Shown piece after piece: positions 52,077 through 60,002 of a stretch of 64,000 bases of DNA. Source of the stretch: Paenibacillus sp. R14(2021). Its GTDB lineage: Bacteria > Bacillota > Bacilli > Paenibacillales > Paenibacillaceae. The number at the start of each line of letters is the position of its first letter. Within the stretch, counting starts at the first letter, position 1. Where the stretch lies: positions 3,128,501 to 3,192,500 of the forward strand of contig NZ_CP080269.1 in assembly GCF_019431355.1 (NCBI RefSeq), given 5' to 3'. A program made the position numbers and the translations under genes. Under the pieces are notes generated by a model that searched no databases, was not told the DNA's origin, and was given only the letters and a program-made list of their open reading frames with translations.

Positions 52077-52109
52077 TTTGTTGACAAACAATTTGTGTAC
52101 AAATAATAT
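52077..52109 (+). promoter_or_regulatory. Hydrolase promoter with MarR-type operators 3 and 4
   Basis: TTGACA (52081-52086), 17 bases and TAATAT (52104-52109) form the promoter. TTTGTTGACAAA (52077-52088) covers the -35 and TTTGTGTACAAA (52092-52103) fills the spacer. The layout mirrors the trxB promoter. Confidence 0.8.
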
Positions 52110-52192
52110 AGAGATACAAGCGAACCAAAACTCACCACGGAAAAAGATGGTGAAATCAGGTTCGCAACACCCACAATCCAGAGGAGGAATAC

Positions 52193-53149
52193 ATGATGAT
52201 GAAAAACTTGAAAAGCAAAAAACTATTGACGCTATCGCTGGCGGTCGCGCTTATCGGTACAGGAACGGGAATCGGAACGAGCCTTACGAAACCGAGTATC
52301 GCGGAAGCGCAGCATTATTCGTCCGGCGTCGTGAACACGAGCAACGGCCACTACGTAACAGTCGGGAACAACGTGAAGCTGTATGTCGAAGACGTCGGCG
52401 AAGGCAAACCGGTCGTCTTCATCCACGGCTGGCCGGCCAATCATGAGATGTACGAATACCAGCAAACCGAGCTTCCGAAAAAGGGGATTCGCTTCATCGG
52501 GATCGACCTGCGCGGTTTCGGCAAATCCGATCATCCTTACGACGGCTACGATATGGACACCTTCGCGGACGACGTGCGCCAGGTCATCGACAAGCTGGAA
52601 TTGAAAGACGTGACGCTCGCTGGATTCTCAATGGGCGGCACGGTGGCGACGAACTATATGATCCGACATAAAGGGCACGCGGTTTCCAAGCTGATGCTGT
52701 TCGGAGCCGCTTCGCCCAGCTGGAGCCAGCGGGAAGGCTATCCGTACGGCATTACGCAAAAGGATATCGATGCGATCGTGGCCAACCTGAAAGCGGATCG
52801 CCCGAACATGTTGAAAAGCTTCGGCGACGACTTCTTCTACAAGCAGCCGAGCCCGGCATTCCGAGCGTGGTTCGATCAAATGGGCCAGTCCTCGGATCCC
52901 CGCGCGACGATCGAAAGCATTCAATCGGTCGCGGCAGCGGATCTGCGCGCCGGCCTGAAAAACATCAACGTGCCTACGCTCATTCTGCACGGCGTTCACG
53001 ACAAAGCGGTTCCGTTCGCCATCGCGGAGGAGCTGCATAAAGGGGTTCGGAACTCGACGCTCGTTCCGTTCCAAAACAGCGGACACGGCCTCTTCTATGA
53101 AGAAAAAGATCGGTTCAACGATGAAATCGTCAAGTTTGTGGAGCCATAA
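52193..53149 (+). CDS. Secreted alpha/beta hydrolase (non-haem chloroperoxidase-like)
   Basis: The 318-residue product has a signal peptide (KNLKSKKLLTLSLAVALIGTGTG..., probable cut after SIAEA, about residue 39). The hydrolase has HGWPANHEMY, RGFGKSDHPYDGY, the nucleophile in AGFSMGG, Asp in HGVHDKAVPF and His in NSGHGLFYE. Such proteins resemble perhydrolases and esterases. Being outside the cell and controlled with trxB-tpx, it may deal with an ester, lactone or peracid tied to thiol stress; this is inference. GGAGG lies before three successive ATGs. A strong terminator follows. Confidence 0.88.
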   Translation: MMMKNLKSKKLLTLSLAVALIGTGTGIGTSLTKPSIAEAQHYSSGVVNTSNGHYVTVGNNVKLYVEDVGEGKPVVFIHGWPANHEMYEYQQTELPKKGIRFIGIDLRGFGKSDHPYDGYDMDTFADDVRQVIDKLELKDVTLAGFSMGGTVATNYMIRHKGHAVSKLMLFGAASPSWSQREGYPYGITQKDIDAIVANLKADRPNMLKSFGDDFFYKQPSPAFRAWFDQMGQSSDPRATIESIQSVAAADLRAGLKNINVPTLILHGVHDKAVPFAIAEELHKGVRNSTLVPFQNSGHGLFYEEKDRFNDEIVKFVEP

Positions 53150-53192
53150 GATCGACGTGCCTATGGCAAAGGGCTGTTATAAATCTGGAAAC

Positions 53193-53232
53193 ACAAAAAG
53201 AAACGACTCTTCGAAAGGAGTCGTTTCTTTTG
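53193..53232. terminator. Terminator after the secreted hydrolase gene
   Basis: AAAGAAACGACTC and GAGTCGTTTCTTT form a perfect stem with flanking A-run and T-run. Confidence 0.92.
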
Positions 53233-53233
53233 T

Positions 53234-53314
53234 TTATTTCTGAGCGTACCCAAACATCGCCAGCTGCGCCAATAGCAATTCTACTTGTTCAATATCTAGC
53301 CCGCGGTGTTCCAT
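53234..53314 (-). other. Possible 26-residue ORF or gene remnant
   Basis: An ATG at 53314 begins MEHRGLDIEQVELLLAQLAM and ends GYAQK, amphipathic and protein-like. The frame stays open for 14 more codons upstream without a start. The ribosome site (ATAGGG) is directly at the ATG. It could be the tail of a lost gene. Confidence 0.25.
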
Positions 53315-53396
53315 CCCTATCAAAGATGAGTGATTGACCCCTTGGTTTCCTCTCCTATTCTATTCCCAGCCACCAACAAAATTTGCGGAATAGCAG

Positions 53397-54008
53397 CTAC
53401 ATGATGTCATCAGGCAAACCGGACAGATACATCTTGATGCAATCCGTGTTTTGTTTCAATGCTTCGATTGTCTTCGGATTTGGCTCCTTATAAATGGTGG
53501 GATAATCAACCTCATCGTATTCTTTGCGGACTTGAAAGGCGAGTCTTTCACCTTCCAACGAAAATGCAGCATCGATCCCTGTTTTGTTGCCTCGAGCGTC
53601 TAAACGATACCATTTCTTATGACTTGATAGATAAACCGCATTTAGTGCATGAATACAATATCCCGTGTCGGGCGTATCTCCAATCGTTAATCGCTGATAA
53701 CAAAAACCAGTTGGAATACCCGCTTTCCTAAGCACTGCACACAGTAAATTAGCTTTTGCATAACAAATACCCTCTCGATAAATCAAGGTTTCGGATGCGC
53801 TGCACGTTATTCTTGAGCTCTGGATATCCCAGGAATGGTTTATTTCATCACGAATATAGGCATAGGCCCTTCTAACAAAGTCCACTTGATCAGATGATGA
53901 AGCGATCAGTTTCGAAGTCAAATCCAGGATTTCGGGATGATTAAAATCGATGTCTTCTGTCTCAATTAAGTAATCAGCTAAATGCTTCGACTCGCAAATA
54001 ACACTCAT
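53397..54008 (-). CDS. Transglutaminase-like domain protein
   Basis: The 203-residue product has the transglutaminase/protease core with the triad in order: Cys82 in EGICYAKANLL, His120 in GYCIHALNAVYL and Asp137 in WYRLDARGN. There is no signal peptide, so it acts in the cytosol, as a cysteine protease, peptidase or amide-modifying enzyme. GAGGAT precedes the ATG. Its codons are clearly richer in A and T than those of its neighbours (AAA, TTT, ATT, TCT), which suggests acquisition from a lower-GC relative. It is a single gene with no partner. Confidence 0.82.
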   Translation of the reverse strand: MSVICESKHLADYLIETEDIDFNHPEILDLTSKLIASSSDQVDFVRRAYAYIRDEINHSWDIQSSRITCSASETLIYREGICYAKANLLCAVLRKAGIPTGFCYQRLTIGDTPDTGYCIHALNAVYLSSHKKWYRLDARGNKTGIDAAFSLEGERLAFQVRKEYDEVDYPTIYKEPNPKTIEALKQNTDCIKMYLSGLPDDIM

Positions 54009-54154
54009 TTGACTATCCTCGCTTCCGGCGGTACTCTACTCTAGTGACGGGGCGGCCTCTTGACCTTTAGTACGCCTAGCATTCGGCTGCTCTACTGAAA
54101 TGTAAGTTAGACCCTATATAACGCCTTCATTCTACCATACTTTTACAAATAGAC

Positions 54155-54192
54155 AGAAGAGGCAGCCCCTTTATTGAATGGCCGCCTCTTCT
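54155..54192 (-). terminator. Terminator at the end of the sugar-acid operon
   Basis: AGAAGAGGC-A-GCC and GGC-C-GCCTCTTCT pair around an AT-rich loop, 16 bp beyond the epimerase stop codon. Confidence 0.75.
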
Positions 54193-54207
54193 AAATCCAA
54201 CTCATTC

Positions 54208-55053
54208 TTATGTTAACTCATCCGCCCACCTGTGCTGCGGATGCCAACCCAGCATCTTCTTCGCCAAGCTATTGCTGAAAAGCGGCTCCCGGCCATCAAA
54301 ATCCTGCCGTAAATCCTTCACCTCGGGATAGCACGCACGCAGCAGCTCCACCGTCGGAAGTTCGCTCAGCGTATCATCTCCGGTTATATTCAGCGCCACA
54401 GCGCCGTTCACGTCCGCGTGCAGCGAGGCTATGCAAGCGTCAGCGGCATCCCTGATGTCGACGTAGCTCCACAGGATTTTGGCGAATTCATCCGGCTTGC
54501 CGAGGCCGCGCCGCAGCCTCGCGTACTCCGCGGGCGCCGCAATCAGCGAGAAGCGCAGGCTCACGACCGACATTCCGTTCCTCCGATGAAACATCGCCGC
54601 CGTCAGTTCACCCACCGTCTTCGAAAACCCATAGCCCTCCTGCGTAAGCTGCGGATGATCTTCGTCGATCGGCAGGTAATGCGGCGCGAACGGCTTGATC
54701 GCCCAAGCAAACCCGTAGCACGACGTGCTCGAACCCATCACGACCCGCCGGATGCCGAGCAGTGACGCCGCTTCAAGCACATTGTAGCTACCCATGACGT
54801 TGTTGGCGAAAATCGCAGGCACAGGAAATCCGGTCGGCGATGGCACCGCCGCCAGATGGATCACGGCGTCCGCACCCTGAAGCGCGCTCGCCAACTGGCC
54901 AAGATCGCTCGTATCCACGATGATTTGCCGGCAGGGCAGGCCGGCGGCATGACTCCGGTCAAGCAAGACGACGTTGTACTGCTGCCGAACGAGCGCCTTG
55001 ACGACATACTGACCAAGCTTGCCGCCGCCCCCGGTTACCGCAATCGTTTGCAT
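54208..55053 (-). CDS. NAD-dependent epimerase/dehydratase, possibly a uronate dehydrogenase
   Basis: The 281-residue extended SDR begins with TGGGGKLGQ for NAD binding. It has IHLAAVPSP, the SSTSCYG strand and the catalytic YGFSK (Tyr and Lys, about 155-159). Its short length and lack of a long substrate domain fit uronate dehydrogenases or simple sugar epimerases. The previous gene is a ManD-type dehydratase and transport genes lie upstream, which supports sugar-acid breakdown. The ATG at 55053 lies eight bases after GGAGGAG; an ATG six bases earlier is too near. Confidence 0.8.
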   Translation of the reverse strand: MQTIAVTGGGGKLGQYVVKALVRQQYNVVLLDRSHAAGLPCRQIIVDTSDLGQLASALQGADAVIHLAAVPSPTGFPVPAIFANNVMGSYNVLEAASLLGIRRVVMGSSTSCYGFAWAIKPFAPHYLPIDEDHPQLTQEGYGFSKTVGELTAAMFHRRNGMSVVSLRFSLIAAPAEYARLRRGLGKPDEFAKILWSYVDIRDAADACIASLHADVNGAVALNITGDDTLSELPTVELLRACYPEVKDLRQDFDGREPLFSNSLAKKMLGWHPQHRWADELT

Positions 55054-55087
55054 GATCATTCTCCTCCTCCTGTAATTCGCCCGCCGC

Positions 55088-56311
55088 TTAAGGCCGGACG
55101 AGCGTCCCGTCCGCTTTGCGGTCGAGCTTATACGGCTGATGGTAGCTTGTGCGTTTCCAGTCTTCGCCCGGTAGCAGCAAAGCCTTCTCTTCATCGAAAT
55201 CGATGCCGAGTCCTGGCTTGCCGGAGACATAGAGATACCCGCCTTTCCTCTCCACAAGACCCGGGAACACCTCCCGCTCTTCCGGCCTGAAATGATTGAT
55301 CTCCTGGATGCCGAAATTCCACACGGCCATGTCCAGATGTACGGCCGCTGCTTGGTTAATCGGGTCGTTCTCCCCGCCCTCCTGCCATGCGGTGCGGACG
55401 CCGAATGCCTCCGCGAGCGACGCGATTTTGCGGGCCGCGCTGATGCCGCCAACCTTGGATACCCGGACACGGATAAAATCAATAAGCCGCTCCGCGATGA
55501 GCGGCGTCCACTCCTGTGGATTCGTGAACAGCTCGCCTACAGCCTGCGGCGTTGCACTCTGCTGCCGCAGCTGGCGGTACCAGCCGACATGCTCGGGCGG
55601 AAGCGCGTCCTCGAGGAAGAAAAGGTCGTATGGCTCGAGCTGCTTGGCGAGCCGGACCGCGCCCATTGGCGAGAGATGCTCGTGGACGTCGTGCGTAAAC
55701 TGCACCCCGCTCCCGAACTCCAGCCGCAGTTGCTCGAACATGGCCGGAATCGCCTGCAAATACGCGTGCTCGTCGAACACCGCGCCTTGTGCCCAAGCGC
55801 CTTGGGGCACGTTCGCCTGCTCGCGGGGAATGAACCCCCCGCCCCCGTAGCCGCCGAGCTGCGCTCGAATTACGGTATAGCCTTCCTCGCGATAGCGATG
55901 CACGTCTTCCTTCAACTCGGCGATATCATGACCGCCTGCATGCCCATAACAAGGCACGGCCGCCCGACACGCCCCGCCGAACAGCTGGTAGATCGGCAGC
56001 CCTGCCTCCTTGCCCTTGATGTCCCATAGGGCGACGTCGATGCCGCCGATCGCCGTCTGGAGAATCGAGCCGTTCCGCCAGTACGAGCTGAGCTGCATGG
56101 TCTGCCACATGTCCTCGATATTGCCGGTATCCCGACCGATCAGCTGCGGAGCAAGCAGTTGATCGATCACCTGCACGACCGCCTCGGGATTGTATAGGTC
56201 GTTCGCAGTGCCGATGCCGTATAGGCCGTCCTGATCCGTCAGCACCTTCACGACCGTCCATGTCCCGTTCTTCCTCGTGCGGATGCACCTAATGCCCGTG
56301 ATTTTCGCCAT
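55088..56311 (-). CDS. Enolase-superfamily sugar-acid dehydratase, ManD/RspA-type
   Basis: The 407-residue product matches mannonate-dehydratase-type enolase members. It has the N-terminal lid domain, then a barrel with ALWDIKGKEAGLPIYQLFGG, the metal/base segment FTHDVHEHLSP, FLEDALPPE, VGELFTNPQEW and AWQEGGENDPI. Metal ligands should be the Asp of DVH and the Glu of LED and GEL. It would dehydrate D-mannonate or a related acid to a 2-keto-3-deoxy acid. Many family members are low-activity orthologues, so the substrate is not sure. AAGGAG lies 12 bases before the ATG. It forms an operon with the downstream epimerase. Confidence 0.85.
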   Translation of the reverse strand: MAKITGIRCIRTRKNGTWTVVKVLTDQDGLYGIGTANDLYNPEAVVQVIDQLLAPQLIGRDTGNIEDMWQTMQLSSYWRNGSILQTAIGGIDVALWDIKGKEAGLPIYQLFGGACRAAVPCYGHAGGHDIAELKEDVHRYREEGYTVIRAQLGGYGGGGFIPREQANVPQGAWAQGAVFDEHAYLQAIPAMFEQLRLEFGSGVQFTHDVHEHLSPMGAVRLAKQLEPYDLFFLEDALPPEHVGWYRQLRQQSATPQAVGELFTNPQEWTPLIAERLIDFIRVRVSKVGGISAARKIASLAEAFGVRTAWQEGGENDPINQAAAVHLDMAVWNFGIQEINHFRPEEREVFPGLVERKGGYLYVSGKPGLGIDFDEEKALLLPGEDWKRTSYHQPYKLDRKADGTLVRP

Positions 56312-56416
56312 GCGCGAAGCACGCTCCTTCTCTCGTTTGATCATAGGATGGCCCCCCGTCCGGAAGAACGGGAGGCACTTGATTTGCGTAATGAGGAGGC
56401 GGGATTGCCGGTCCGG

Positions 56417-57073
56417 CTAATTCAAATAAAGCCGATAAAGCAGAACGGCGCTTTCGGCGCGGGTCAAGCTGCCCCGCGGGTTAAGCTGCCCATTGCTGCC
56501 TTGCAGCAATGCAGCCGCAACCAGCGCTTCGACACTGGAACGGGCATAGTCCGCCACGTCTGCAGCATCCTTGAAGCTGGCAAGTTCATCGGTATGCCCG
56601 GACGAAAGTGCCTTGCCTCAAGTGCCCGTATCTCCGTACGTGTAGAGCGGGGCGTCCTTGAAGCTGGTATTCGCTCCTGTGGCATCGTATTGCAGCACCA
56701 TTTTGCCGCCGCCCGCATCATAGTAATCGACCGCGACATCCACGTCGTAGTTCGCGATGTTCTCGGTAAAGCCGTCATCTAGGTTGAAATAGAAATAGAG
56801 GATGCGCGCGGTCTCGTCCTGTGATTTATTCGTCCGCCAGTAGCCGCGTCCGTCCAACTCGCCCGTCTGCAGGCCGGTCGATCCGTCTCCCGCCCAAGCC
56901 GTAATCCCGTTCTCGACCGGAGCCGCGCCGAGTTCGATGCTGACATTCGCCGGATCTCCAGCATCCGCGGATACTGGGGCCGGCCCCCACTGCACACCCA
57001 TAAACAGCAATGACAAAGCAAGCGTACAGGCTGCCCACGTACGAAACCGATTCCGTATTCGATTAGAATTCAA
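56417..57073 (-). pseudogene. Broken SLH-anchored secreted protein (large internal deletion)
   Basis: The first part (TTG at 57073, GGAGGG upstream) gives a signal peptide and about 110 residues of a beta-rich domain (WRTNKSQDETARILYFYF, YDVDVAVDYYDAGGGKMVLQYD) up to YGDTGT. A TGA at 56620-56618 stands where related proteins, as I recall, have TGTW. After it the same frame continues for 66 codons as the end of an SLH domain (FKDAADVADYARSSVEALVAAALLQG, LTRAESAVLLYRLYLN) to TAG at 56417. The middle, probably a catalytic domain, is gone. It sits in a sugar-acid operon, so the lost enzyme may have been a polysaccharide lyase or hydrolase. Confidence 0.82.
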
Positions 57074-57192
57074 AAGGATAACCCTCCTCGATTTAGAAAA
57101 ATAGACAGCAAAGCCGCCCCCTATCCGGCTGGATTCCGAAACATGCTGTCGGCGGGGCGGCTTACTCTCTGGCTGGCTTATGCGGATTTTAC

Positions 57193-58794
57193 TTACTTCG
57201 TTTGCGATGCCAAGTACGCATCGATTTGTTTTTGCGTTTCGGACAGGATTTTATCCAGGCCATTGCCCTTCTGCTTCTCGGTGTACGCGGCTACTTCCTT
57301 GTCGGGATCCTTCACGATGCCGAATTCCATCGGCTTGCTCGTCTCGTCGGATGCTTGGTCACGCTTGGCGAGCTCGTTCTTCATCGTGTCCTCGGCGATG
57401 AACAGACCGTCGATCGGAGAATTCACATTCACAGGCTCCGCGGCAAACTCGGCTTCATGCACCCAGAAATCCTTCGGATACGTCGATGTCGGACGCATGA
57501 ATTGCGGCTTCCAGAACGCCCATTGCCCGCCCCACTCCATGTAGTTGCTCGTCGTGGTGTTCATGCCGTCCGGATAAACGGCCGTTTCCCCGTCGAGTTT
57601 ATACGTTTTCCCTTCGATACCGTACTGCACGAGATCGTACAGCTTCTGGTCGGTCTCGATCATGTCCATGAAGCGCAGGACGCGGTCGGCATGCTTGGAG
57701 TTGCGGTTAATCGAAACAACGTTCGCAAGCGCCGTACGGTTCACCTGTTTCTTGTCCGGGTAGAGCAGGGACATTTGCTGCTTAAAGGACGGATCGGAGA
57801 AGCCCGGATCCGCGTTCGCCCATTCATGCGACGTCAGCGTCAGGAGCGTCTTGCTGTTGCGCCACTCAGCGGCGCCGTCTTCCTTGTCAATCATTGCGTC
57901 GCGGTTGATCAGCTTGTCGTCGTACCAGACTTTAGCCTTCTTGACCGCTTCCAGGTAGAACGGCTGCTGCTCGACCGGCTGTACGGTGACCTTCGGATCG
58001 TTCAGATAGAAGCCGAGACCGTGGAAGTTCAGGTCGACCCATTCATCGCGGATCATGTAGATGGCGAGCGGCGTGGAACGGGACAGCTTCTCGTTTGGAT
58101 ACGCTTTCTTCAATTGACGGAGCAGGCCGTCAACGTCCTCGATCGTATTGATGGAATCGGGAGCGATCGTGATACCTGCTTTATCCGCGAGATCGGAGCG
58201 CCAGCCAGCGAACAGCCGCTGGTTCATCTTCATCGTCCAAGGCAGGCCGACAATTTGACCGTTCACCGTAGCTGCGGACAGCGTGCCTTGTTCCTCGTAT
58301 TTCTTGTACAGGTTTGGTGCGTATTGCGGCAGCAGATCGTTTAGCGCCATGTAGGAGCCTTTCGCCGCCATTTGTTTGTAGGACAGCCAATCGCCGTCGA
58401 AGTTCATGTCCCAGCTGTCTCCGGAAGCTGCCATGACGAGCATCTTATCCTTGAAATCGGTAAAAGGAATGAAGTTGATATTAAATTTGACGTTCAGGCC
58501 CTTGCTCTTCACGTAATCGCTGATCGCGGTCCACACCTCGTCGGTTGCCGCCTTCTTGTCGCCTCCGAAATAGAACTTCAGCGTCACCTCGTCCTCCTGC
58601 TTACCGGCATTGCCGCCGTTGTCGCCGGACGTGCCGGTATTACCGGTGCTGCCAGTATTGCCCGTCGTGCCTTTGTTACCGGTGTTCTCCCCATTGCCGT
58701 TACCGCCGTTATTGCCTCCGCATGCCGCAAGCAGCACCGCGAACAGCATCAAGACCGCTAGCAGTAATGGAACCCTTGCTTTGCGCTTCCTCAT
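57193..58794 (-). CDS. Sugar ABC transporter substrate-binding lipoprotein (LplA-like)
   Basis: The 533-residue product has a lipoprotein signal with LLAAC (Cys25), then a Gly/Asn/Thr-rich linker (about 26-65) and the large two-lobed binding domain of the LplA group (EVTLKFYFGGDKKAATDEVW, MLVMAASGDSWDMNF, NRDAMIDKEDGAAEWRN). It catches oligosaccharides or sugar acids at the membrane surface. GGAGAGG lies before the ATG. It follows the two permease genes directly; the ATPase is not encoded here and would be a shared MsmX-type protein. Confidence 0.92.
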   Translation of the reverse strand: MRKRKARVPLLLAVLMLFAVLLAACGGNNGGNGNGENTGNKGTTGNTGSTGNTGTSGDNGGNAGKQEDEVTLKFYFGGDKKAATDEVWTAISDYVKSKGLNVKFNINFIPFTDFKDKMLVMAASGDSWDMNFDGDWLSYKQMAAKGSYMALNDLLPQYAPNLYKKYEEQGTLSAATVNGQIVGLPWTMKMNQRLFAGWRSDLADKAGITIAPDSINTIEDVDGLLRQLKKAYPNEKLSRSTPLAIYMIRDEWVDLNFHGLGFYLNDPKVTVQPVEQQPFYLEAVKKAKVWYDDKLINRDAMIDKEDGAAEWRNSKTLLTLTSHEWANADPGFSDPSFKQQMSLLYPDKKQVNRTALANVVSINRNSKHADRVLRFMDMIETDQKLYDLVQYGIEGKTYKLDGETAVYPDGMNTTTSNYMEWGGQWAFWKPQFMRPTSTYPKDFWVHEAEFAAEPVNVNSPIDGLFIAEDTMKNELAKRDQASDETSKPMEFGIVKDPDKEVAAYTEKQKGNGLDKILSETQKQIDAYLASQTK

Positions 58795-58851
58795 GTAATC
58801 CTCTCCCCTAATGATTTTGATTATATCGCTATACAGCCGAAGCTGGTATAG

Positions 58852-59736
58852 TCAGCCTTTGACCGCGCCTACCATAAGCCCCTTGACGAAATACCGCTGC
58901 AGAAAAGGGTACAAGAAGACGATTGGACCGATCGTAACGACAGTCAGCGCCATCTTCATCGATTCGGACGGAATCTGTGGCATAATGCGCTGCATCGCCG
59001 CGGCGTTGCTGGAGTTGCGCAGGAAATCGACGTTCGAAACGAGCGTCCGCAAGAGCAGCTGCAGCGGTTGCAGATCCTGCTTGTCGATGAACATGAGGCC
59101 GAGAAACCAGTCGTTCCAGTACGACAGTGCCACGAACAAGCCAATGGTCGCGAGAACCGGTACGGACAGCGGAGTTATGAGCCGGTAAAAAATGCGGAAT
59201 TCACCGGCACCGTCCATTTTGGCGGATTCGTAAATGTCCTCCGGGATCGACTGCATGAAGTTGCGGATCAGAAACATATTGAACGCATTCGCGAGAGGCG
59301 GCAGGATCATTGCCCAGATCGTATCCTTCAGCTCCAGATACCGGACGCAGATGATGTACCAGGGCACGAGGCCGCCGCTGAACAGCATCGTCAGGATGAC
59401 GTAGATGGACAAAATGTTGCGGTATTTAAACGAACGCCGCGCCATGACGTACGCCCCCATGCTATTAACGAGCAAGGAAAGCAGCGTGCCGACGACAGTA
59501 ACAAGGATACTGATGCCATAGGCGTCGACGATCCGGTTGGAGCCGAGGAACAGGATGCGGTACGAATCGAACGTAATATGCCTTGGAATAAGCGAGTACC
59601 CGTAGTTCACGATGTCGTTCTCGATGCTGAGCGAGCCCGAGATGACCATTAGGAACGGGAACAGACAGGCCAAGCTGAAGAGCGAGATGACAAGCATAAT
59701 AATCGCTTGGCTGATGGAAAATCGTTTGGCAACCAT
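58852..59736 (-). CDS. Carbohydrate ABC transporter permease (LplC/YtcP-like)
   Basis: The 294-residue product has six membrane segments and the permease-ATPase contact loop EDIYESAKMDGAGEFRIFYRLITPLSVP near residue 190. Its C-terminus ends GLMVGAVKG, typical of the CUT1 family. I chose the ATG at 59736, behind AAGGAGG; longer readings lack a ribosome site. It forms the importer with the LplB-like permease upstream and the lipoprotein downstream (57 bp). The 266-bp gap to the LplB gene is long for an operon and holds a hairpin. Confidence 0.92.
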   Translation of the reverse strand: MVAKRFSISQAIIMLVISLFSLACLFPFLMVISGSLSIENDIVNYGYSLIPRHITFDSYRILFLGSNRIVDAYGISILVTVVGTLLSLLVNSMGAYVMARRSFKYRNILSIYVILTMLFSGGLVPWYIICVRYLELKDTIWAMILPPLANAFNMFLIRNFMQSIPEDIYESAKMDGAGEFRIFYRLITPLSVPVLATIGLFVALSYWNDWFLGLMFIDKQDLQPLQLLLRTLVSNVDFLRNSSNAAAMQRIMPQIPSESMKMALTVVTIGPIVFLYPFLQRYFVKGLMVGAVKG

Positions 59737-59901
59737 CGGGCGATACCTCCTTGTGTGGGATTGCAAAAGGTTAGCGAAGCAAGTGGCCGGAGTGCGGTAT
59801 AGAGTCGGATAAGCGAAGCTTATGCTTCCGAAGTTAGCGAATGCTGCATTCCCTGTCTCACGACAGTGAACGCAAACCAACCGCCTTAAGCGTCCGCCTT
59901 T

Positions 59902-59949
59902 GTAGTTGGATTTCTACCACTTAACAATTTGATAAAGAAATCCGACTAC
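59902..59949. repeat. Intergenic inverted repeat between the two permease genes
   Basis: GTAGTTGGATTTCT and AGAAATCCGACTAC pair over 14 bases with one G-T pair, around a 20-base AT-rich loop. There is no T-run, so it is more like an mRNA-processing or stabilising element, or a dispersed repeat, than a terminator. Confidence 0.6.
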
Positions 59950-60002
59950 AACACCGCCGATTGGAAACCCATGCCGGCGCAGGCCACGGTTTTTAGCAAA
60001 GC

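Noticed and set aside
55054..55482. Longer start for the epimerase gene
   Set aside because: It overlaps the ManD-type gene in another frame, and the NAD-binding start MQTIAVTGGGG fits the family.
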